From assembly GCF_038396675.1 (NCBI RefSeq), contig NC_088926.1, forward strand, positions 26,319,501-26,383,500: 64,000 nucleotides of DNA. The letters are read 5' to 3'. Positions 57,387 to 64,000 of this stretch are shown in pieces. This DNA is from Hydra vulgaris (Eukaryota > Cnidaria > Hydrozoa > Anthoathecata > Hydridae). Numbering within the stretch: the first letter of the stretch is position 1; each line of letters starts with the position of its first letter. The notes beneath the pieces were generated by a model, which was given only the letters and a program-made list of their open reading frames with translations, was not told where the DNA came from and searched no databases. The translations under genes were made by a program, and so were the position numbers.

Positions 57387-58970
57387 TTGGAAGCAAAAAA
57401 ATAAATGGCACAAAAACTTTATATAGTATTATTTTGAATTTTTGTGGGAAAAAAAAAAAAATTTTTGGTAAGTTAAAATCTAAAATTATATTTTTTCATA
57501 TGTAACACATAAGATGCGTTCATATGTAACATATAAAATATATTTGTAACACAAGTTTTGATTAATTTAATAAAATTGATTAATTTATAGCAATATGCGC
57601 ATTGAAAAACGACATTGGACGATTTCTCAAAGAAACCTAGTTGTGGATTTGGTAAATAGTGGCAAGACATACAGAGAAGTTAATAATCAGACTGGAATTC
57701 CTTTTCGAACTGTCGGCAACATTAAAACAAAAGCATAATTTGAATGGGACTACAACTGATATATCAGGAATAAGCCGTAAAATAAAAACATCTGCTGCTA
57801 TTGATAGAGACATTATTTTACAACTAAAGGAATACAGATTTGAAGCTGCTCAAAAGATTGCAGACAAAGTTAAAAACGACCACAAAACCATGATCCCAGC
57901 TCAAACTATCCGAAATAGAATTAAAGAGCAAGGATTTCACGGTAGAGTATGTCGCAAAAAACCCTACTTGACTCTAAGACATATAAAACAAAGATTAGTA
58001 TTTGTAAAAAAGGATGCGGACAAGACCATCGAGTACTGGAAGAAAATAATTTGGAGTGATGAATCCAAATTTAACTTGATCTCTTCGGATAGACAGCAAA
58101 AAGTCTGGCGAAAACAAGGCGAGGCGTACAAATTGAGTTGCATAAGAGGAACAGTAAAACACGGTGGTGGAAATGTCATGGTGTGGGGATCAATGGCGAG
58201 GAGGTGGCAAATTGACTTTCATTGAATCAACTATAAACGCCAGTTTATATATAGACATTTTAAATCAAAATTTGAAAACCTCTGCTTGTAAATTTAGATT
58301 TGGAAACAACAACGTCTTTCAACTGGACAATGACCCAAAACATACTGCCATAGCAACAAAAGAATTTTTTCTAAAAAGCAGTATTAATGTGATGGAATGG
58401 CCTGCCCAGTCCCTCGACCTTAATCCGATTGAGCATTTGTAATACATTCTAATACGGAAAATTGGAGACCGAGCTTACAGAAGACAAAATTATCTAAAAG
58501 CAGCAATAGCCAAAGCAAGGGAGAAAATCACTCCAGAAGAAATCAAATCTCTTGTGGAATTGATGCCTCAAAGTCTGCAAGCAGTTATTCTGGCAAAGGG
58601 TGGCCCTACTAAATATTGATATACTAAATTTTTTGTCTAAATACTAATTTTATTAATCAAATATTGATATACTAAATTTTTTTGTCTAATTTTGAAATTT
58701 TTCTTATTTGTGCCATTATATTTTTTGTGAGAAAATATTTGATCAATACAGTTGATTTTTATACGTCATATGAAAAATCAGTACAGTTGATTTTTATACG
58801 TCATATGAACTTATATTTGACAATTTTTGAATAGGATGCTTCAATATAATGCTATTTTCAAATAATTCGTATTTTTTTCCCTTAAAAACAAAAATCAGCT
58901 ATCGTTTTTTAATCATTTTATACAAATTTTTCCAAAAAAAAGTTTGTGTCATTTATTTTGTTGCTTACTG
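57387..58970 (+). mobile_element. Tc1-like element (DD34E), 1.58 kb
   Basis: Bounded by TA (57385-57386 and 58971-58972). Inverted ends share AAGCAA, AAAATAAATG and CACAAA. It contains one broken transposase gene (57595-58619). Near the right end, a 25-bp unit with GATTTTTATACGTCATATGA is tandemly duplicated at about 58758-58809. Confidence 0.88.
57595..58619 (+). pseudogene. Tc1-like transposase, two frameshifts and a stop
   Basis: It starts at ATG 57595 (RIEKRHWTISQRNLVVDLVN, an HTH). It shifts frame near 57725 and continues through RIKEQGFHGRVCRKKPYL, IIWSDESKFNLIS and GTVKHGGGNVMVWGSM. It shifts again near 58200, then reads FQLDNDPKHTAIATKEFFLK, SLDLNPIEHL and, after a stop where Trp is expected, the C-terminal helix region. 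QLD to E spacing is 34 residues. Confidence 0.9.
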
Positions 58971-59255
58971 TACCTGTATATCAGCCTGATGTTCAAGGGG
59001 AAATTTACTATTTTTATTACAAAATAAGAATGCAACCGCAACTACTTTTAGATTATTGTGTGTATTTTTATTGACTCGAAAGCTAACACTCTTCTCCTTT
59101 TCAGGTTAATGTCATCACATATTCTTTAAACTCTAGTTCATTTTTTTTAAGTACGATGACTTTTTTCATTGAAATAATTTCCAAGATGAACCTTTAACTT
59201 TTCTTAATTCTAAATATAGTTGAGCTATTAAAACTGAATCTAAGTTACAATGAAG

Positions 59256-59522
59256 TTAATTGTCATTTCTATTATTAAGTACCTCGTCTCTATCATGTAC
59301 CCACACTTTCATGAATTGAGGTAATTCACCTTTAGTTGGTTCTAGGTTTTCTAAATTGTGATAGACCTGTTTATTTATTCTCATAACTAGAGTTCCGCTA
59401 AACATTGTTTCAATGCCAGATCCACTCCATGATGTAAAAGACAAGACGTTATTGTATGAACAAATCTTTGCTTTGAATGCCATACCTCGCTCATCTTCTT
59501 TTAAATAGGCGGCAGGCGGCAA
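59256..59522 (-). pseudogene. Helitron replicase/helicase fragment
   Basis: An 88-codon minus-strand segment with KAKICSYNNVLSFTSW, ETMFSGTLVMRINKQVYHNL, PTKGELPQFMKVWVHDRDE and VLNNRND. This follows the Helitron helitron-like N region pattern (Y-N-x-A-x-x-F-T-S ... F-R-I-x-G-Q-V-Y-H ... G-x-x-P-x-F-x-Q-x-Y-x-x-D). No start Met and no flanking Rep or helicase domains, so it is a stranded piece. It lies about 0.5 kb downstream of nAChR gene 2. Confidence 0.7.
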
Positions 59523-59994
59523 CAGTATAATAAATCAAAAATAAAAGCTTGCATAACTATATTATTGTTTAATTTATTTGCATAGACAGCCAATAAATAA
59601 TTTTTTTGTGAACTAAAAAACATTACAGGAGGTATTAGCCAATCAGTGTTAAGCTGCTAACATAATTAAGAAATTAAAATCAAATCTTATTTAGACTTCA
59701 TTTGTCTTAAAGTCGCATTAAAAAAGCTTAAAAATAAAACTTTTTTTTTAATAAAACGTGGCAAAACACAACATAAAAGTTCCCATCATTATATTATTTT
59801 TTATAACTTTGTACTGTTCATATTTTTATATGTTCGCGCTTAACATCATATTTTTAACAACATATTTTTAACAACATATTTATTTTTAACAACATATTTT
59901 TTAGATAGGTGTTATATATTGGCAACCTAAAAATTAATGACCGTCCTTTTTAAATTTTTAGTTTAAAAACAATGATAATAGTAAATATTTTGTT
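59523..59994. other. 3' flank of nAChR gene 2
   Basis: AT-rich, with tandem AACATATTT(TT) words at 59850-59900. No gene. The polyadenylation signal cannot be fixed among many AATAAA-like words. Confidence 0.5.
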
Positions 59995-60625
59995 TTAGAA
60001 AACTTTATTTGGGGCGTATGAAAAAATATAAACACTACTACATAATATCGTTATTGCAAATAACGTAAAAAATAGTCGATCAATTGACTTAGCTACCTTT
60101 ACCCAGTCTTGTCGAATACTTTTTTCTCGAATTTTTATATTTAAAAACTCGTTTATTTTCTCAAGATAATTGAAATCATTGTCTTCTTTTTTAAACTCGT
60201 AAAAAGATTTTAATTCTGAAATGTTTATTTCACTCCATTTGCCTTTCATTTTGCAATTCTGATTTGACGAAACAACGCCGTTTTCTTCGGCAACATTTGA
60301 AGTATATTTCAACTTCTTTGCAAGGGTGTCATTAAGCTGTAAAAAATTCACTTCCTCTCTTTTACCTGATTTGATTTTGTTTTTATCTCCTTTGCTCATT
60401 TCAAAATTATACTTAGGAAATGAATTGCTTTTATTTGTTTCAACAACTTTAGTAGTCTTTGACAAAAATTTTCTTTTAATTATGCGAAAAATATTTTTTT
60501 TATGATTATTTAAAAAAAGTACACAAACCCATTTAGGCACGGGTACAGATTTTGCATCTAGACTGATAATAATGCAATTTGTCAATAGCGCCAATCCTAT
60601 TTCGATCATCAAGATTGTATAAAAT
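59995..60625 (-). CDS. nAChR gene 2 exon 8: TM3, cytoplasmic loop, TM4, stop
   Basis: 631 bp from TTTTAG to TAA. It encodes FYTILMIEIGLALLTNCIII, PVPKWVCVLF, a Lys/Ser/Glu-rich cytoplasmic loop, an MA-like helix (IRQDWVKVAKSIDR), M4 (LFFTLFAITILCSSVYIFSY) and APNKVF. It is longer than gene 1's exon 8 by 48 bp, the extra length being in the cytoplasmic loop. Confidence 0.95.
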
Positions 60626-61268
60626 CTAAAAGGAAATAAATGTAATAAATTTTAACACTTTTACTTTTTTTTATAATATTTATGATAATAATTAAATAAC
60701 GTTTTTTACTTTACAAGCAGAGGCAATGTATCCGAACTTGGTGGCACGGAATCAGATACAATTAGCACGTAAACAGATAATGAAAGGAAGTTTGTTATAA
60801 CCAAACCAGTTCTCTCGCCAGTCGATGGTGGAAGAATAAAAGAAAAACAAGATAGTAAAGAAATTAGAACTCCAGGAAGAATAATTTTATATAAATAAAA
60901 GTTTCCTTTACGCTGCAGGAAAAGTCTATACGTTACAGTCACAAACGGATTAGGACAACAAGAATATTTTTTAGATTCCCGAACAGATACGAAGCCTAAA
61001 ATATACGAAGGCAAAATTCAAATAGTAAAAATAAAATGGTGGTTTTATTAATAAAAGAAGATAAAAAAGAGTAAAGTAAAATAAGAAATAAATAAAATAT
61101 TTACGATTCAAAATAAATTCTCCATTTATAACATACGAATCTAAAGAACCAGTTGGATTTTTTGGAAAAAGGTCAATTTGACTTTGATCATACGCCCATG
61201 ATCCAAAGGTTAGATTACAAACTTGTTCATCGAAAGGAAAGAAACGCATGTCCAGTTTGCAGGTACTT
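59995..61268 (-). CDS. Gene 2: alpha-type nAChR-like subunit, 3' part (exons 6-8)
   Basis: Three spliced exons of a second Cys-loop subunit: 61268-61105, 60995-60710 and 60625-59995, with introns of 109 and 84 bp. They encode the Cys loop (CKLDMRFFPFDEQVC), loop B (GSWAYDQ), loop C with vicinal Cys (YSCCPNPF), TM1-TM4, a cytoplasmic loop about 16 residues longer than in gene 1, and the end PNKVF. Exon phases and the first two exon lengths are identical to gene 1, so this is a tandem paralogue. TM2 has Glu at -1', Leu at 9' and Asp at 20', which suggests a cation channel. In loop C the first Tyr is kept and the second is Phe. Exons encoding the N-terminal ligand-binding domain and signal peptide were searched for up to 64000 and not found; they probably lie beyond the window. 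Confidence 0.93.
60710..60995 (-). CDS. nAChR gene 2 exon 7: loop C, TM1, TM2
   Basis: 286 bp between ATATTTTAG and AA/GTAAAA. It encodes FVSVRESKKYSCCPNPFVTV, M1 with KIILPGVLIS, the linker GER and M2 closely matching gene 1, ending SSDTLPLLVK. Confidence 0.95.
61105..61268 (-). CDS. nAChR gene 2 exon 6: Cys loop and loop B
   Basis: 164 bp between TTATTTAG and the donor GTAAAT. It encodes RSTCKLDMRFFPFDEQVC, NLTFGSWAYDQSQIDLF, a PTGSLDS segment and GEFILN. NLT inside the Cys loop region is a possible glycosylation site that gene 1 lacks here. Confidence 0.95.
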
Positions 61269-61387
61269 CTAAATAAATATATTAGCACATGTTTTTAAAT
61301 ATATGATTTTCGTTTAAAAATTTCATTTAAAATTTCATTCAAATAAATACACAAAAATAAAATATATAAAATTATAAAATAACAACA

Positions 61388-61396
61388 TATATATAT

Positions 61397-61474
<78 letters not shown>
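61388..61474. repeat. (AT)n array
   Basis: About 80 bp of AT dinucleotides in the intron upstream of gene 2 exon 6. Confidence 0.96.
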
Positions 61475-61480
<6 letters not shown>

Positions 61481-61753
61481 CATATAAAAATATACATCTA
61501 ATAAATATCTTTTTATATGATTTTGTTTGAAACTTCTTTGGTTTATCTACGATACAAAACATTATATATTATTTTAGCAAAAATTAAACCAACAGCAATA
61601 AAAAATATGTGTTTTCATGAGTGTTTGTTGCATTTTTTTAAAAATATAAAGGCATCAAAAAAAGAAATTTAAAAATTACGTATTAAAAGTATATGTTAAT
61701 ATATATACATATACAAAAAGCTTTTTTAAACTATTCCAAAATTTATTTAGTGT

Positions 61754-62216
61754 TTATTTTGTGAATATATTTTTTTTTAAATTTGAGCTTAAGGTTTCGA
61801 CAAATACATCTACCATTTGATAAATGCACTTCTCTCCAATTGAAAACAACGAGTTGTTCTTGTTCAAAGCATTTGTAAATTGACAGCCGCAAAGGGTTTT
61901 ATCAATATTATAGGATATACTACGGCATATATAAAGTTGAAAAGATTGAGTCACAATTACTGGCTCCCATACTTGCGCAAACTAGATCAGTCAGTAGTCC
62001 TTGAGATATTTTTTATCGCATTCGAGCGTCAGAAGTAATTTATTGTGTAACTCTCAGGTATTTTTATGCAACCGTGCAGTAGCCGATATGAGTTTACTAC
62101 CTCATGATCTCATTAACATTAGTAAAAATATGCGAGAAATTTTAAACGTTATCAACTTAAAAAAAAAAAGACTTTTCGACAAACTTTTTCATTTACTTCC
62201 AATAAAGGCTGTTTGA
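61754..62216. other. Two unassigned short open frames
   Basis: Minus 61754-61954 extends upstream in frame to QVWEPVIVTQSFQ and contains a Cys-rich run (CRSISYNIDKTLCGCQF, later GEKC). Plus 62001-62216 ends in DMSLLPHDLINISKNMREIL and a Lys-rich tail. Neither matches a nAChR exon or a transposon family that I know; either could be chance. Confidence 0.25.
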
Positions 62217-62575
62217 TTGATGCAAAGAATGTGCCAATTAAAAACTCGTTTTTATTTCGGAGAAATTTTACTACAAAATCTGTGTGAACAGAAAAATAAA
62301 GAAATAACTTGGAGAAAAAATTGTCTATAAAAAATATACAGGCAAGACATTTTCATTAAAGTTTTTGAATGTACTACAACTACAAAAACTTAATGGTTTT
62401 AATGCCTTTTACCTTTTGTATTCAATATTAAAATCCCTTTTTGCACCACAATATTCCAATAAACCTCTAAAAATCCTAACATAATAGATTACTGCAAATA
62501 AAATTACATTGTTAAGAAATTTGCATTTTTTTACCTAGGTTTACCTATAGGTCTTCTTTGTCCTGTAGGGAAATG

Positions 62576-62757
<182 letters not shown>

Positions 62758-64000
62758 AATAATATTTAATAATAATAACTGTGTACATTTACAATGACAA
62801 TGTACGGAGCCTAGGTAATCTAGGCTTTAACAGCCAATTTATGTAAAAAATAAGTCCAACTTTGATTTAAACTGTTTAAGTGTTTTAGAATCTACAATGT
62901 TTTGATCTAAATTATTCCAGCTGTTAATAACACGGTTTGTTAAGAAATAGTACCTCTTTGGATTTTTAATTAACTGCCTATGAAACCTCATATTGTGACC
63001 TCTCGTATTTGAAGTTATTAAATCTGGTGGGTATTCCAATGTTAAGTTATCTATTTTTTTTACTATTTTGAAAAGTTGGATTAAGTCATTACGTTCGCGT
63101 CTTTTTTCAAGAGTCGTTAATTTAAAGTAGGTTAGTCTACTTTCACAGTTTTTCTCTTGAAGACATTTTGTTCGTGTTGCTTTACGTTGTATCGATTCAA
63201 TTTTTTTTTATCTTGTTCTAAGTAAGGACACCACACTGAATTTGCGTAGTCTAGATACGGTCTTACAAGAGAGGTGTACAAGAATTTAGATGCGTTTATG
63301 TCTAAGTTTTTAAATGAATGTTTTATTATTCCTAACATTTTATTAGCTTTACCAGACGCATAACTAACTTGACTAGACCATTTTAAATCGTTTGAAATCA
63401 TAATTCCTAAATCTTTTTCAATTTTTGTTTCTGGTAGTTCAACTCTATTTAGCACTGAATCATACATTGTGTATATATGCCTAGTATTTTTGCTACCTAC
63501 ATGCATGCGTTTACATTTGCTGATATTAAATTTTAATAGCCATAATTGTGACCATGTCATTAATTTGTTTAGATCTGTTTGAGTCTTTTCTATATCAGAA
63601 GATGATCTAATTATGTTAACTAGTTTAATATCATCAGCATACATTTTACAGTTCGTTGATAACTCATTCGGTAAGTCGTTTATATAAACAATAAACATAA
63701 ACGGACCCAAGACAGACCCTTGCGGTACTCCACTTGTAACTGGAGACCAATTTGAAAATCCGCCGTTGCAGACGACACTTTGCACTCTGTTACTTACGAA
63801 ATGTTTGCACCATCTAACTGCTTTTTTGTTAAATTCATAACTTTTTAGTTTAGGACACAATCTGTTGTGAGGCACGGAATCGAAAGCTTTTTTCATATCT
63901 AGGAAAATGATATCTACTGGTAAATTATCTTCCATTGCTTGAGTTATTAGATCCATAGATTCTATAAGGTTTGTACAACAGTTTTTTTTTTAGAAAATCC
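62758..64000 (-). mobile_element. Non-LTR retrotransposon (CR1/jockey-like RT), nearly intact, runs off window
   Basis: Minus-strand RT domain at 63956-63132: FLDMKKAFDSVPHNRL, VTSGVPQGSVLGPFMFIVYI, the catalytic box KMYADDIKLV, LLKFNISKCKRMHVG and VRPYLDYANSVWCPYL. A change of frame at a run of nine T (63206-63214, plus strand) separates this from the C-terminal segment (62839-63039: NPKRYYFLTNRVINSWNNLD, then TLKQFKSKLDLF). Another homopolymer shift lies at 63985-63995. The endonuclease and ORF1 lie beyond 64000. It sits in an upstream intron of nAChR gene 2, same strand. Confidence 0.9.

Overview
The window looks like part of the nuclear genome of an AT-rich, intron-rich, transposon-laden metazoan. 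The best fit is the cnidarian Hydra, or a close relative. The reasons are very high A+T, long (AT)n, (ATGT)n, (ATC)n, (GAT)n and (CA)n arrays, cnidarian-style nicotinic receptor genes with canonical GT-AG introns, and a dense mixture of Tc1/mariner, pogo/Tigger, Helitron and non-LTR remnants. The species call is inference; no rRNA or mitochondrial marker is present.

The host genes are two paralogous Cys-loop receptor subunits of the nicotinic acetylcholine receptor (nAChR) family, arranged head-to-tail on the minus strand. Gene 1 can be assembled completely from eight exons (46715 down to 2168): signal peptide, ligand-binding domain, four membrane segments and stop. The exon lengths are 49, 131, 45, 110, 99, 164, 286 and 583 bp. 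They sum to 1467 bp, giving 488 codons plus a stop with every splice phase matching. The gene occupies about 44.5 kb because its introns are packed with mobile elements and simple repeats. Gene 2 (61268 down to 59995) shows only its last three exons, of 164, 286 and 631 bp. The first two are identical in length to those of gene 1, but the introns between the three are only 109 and 84 bp. Its 5' exons were not found in the window and must lie beyond 64000. Both subunits carry the vicinal Cys pair of alpha-type subunits.

From left to right: 1-2104 is the 3' flank of gene 1 with nothing recognisable. 2168-46715 is gene 1; its introns hold a Tc1/mariner remnant (2.9-4.0 kb), a 460-bp ATGT array (5.1-5.6 kb), a nearly intact DD38E Tc1-like element (8.5-10.3 kb), non-LTR pieces (11.6-18.4 kb), nested fold-back elements (21.2-22.65 kb), an 18-bp minisatellite (24.1-24.45 kb), a non-LTR element (25.2-27.5 kb), broken unknown coding remnants (28.9-30.4, 33.2-33.7 and 43.3-44.75 kb), an L1/Tx1-like RT remnant (34-35.1 kb), a broken DD34E Tc1-like element (38.4-39.7 kb) and an internally deleted Tigger-like element (40.2-41.3 kb). 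Between the genes, 46.7-59.2 kb holds a mariner remnant, a 2.9-kb pogo-like element whose broken transposase ends in a PHD-like finger, a second copy of the 15-16 kb retrotransposon in inverted orientation, a GAT array, a tRNA-derived SINE, a 1.6-kb DD34E Tc1-like element and a Helitron fragment. To the right of gene 2's visible exons are AT arrays and a nearly intact non-LTR retrotransposon that runs off the window.

The least expected structural signal is a class of near-perfect palindromes with 1-5 nt spacers. Two of them sit inside former coding sequence and look like local inverted copies of their own flanks rather than inserted elements. The clearest, at 43784-43821 and 43715-43783, has the arrangement L, rc(L), rc(R), R.
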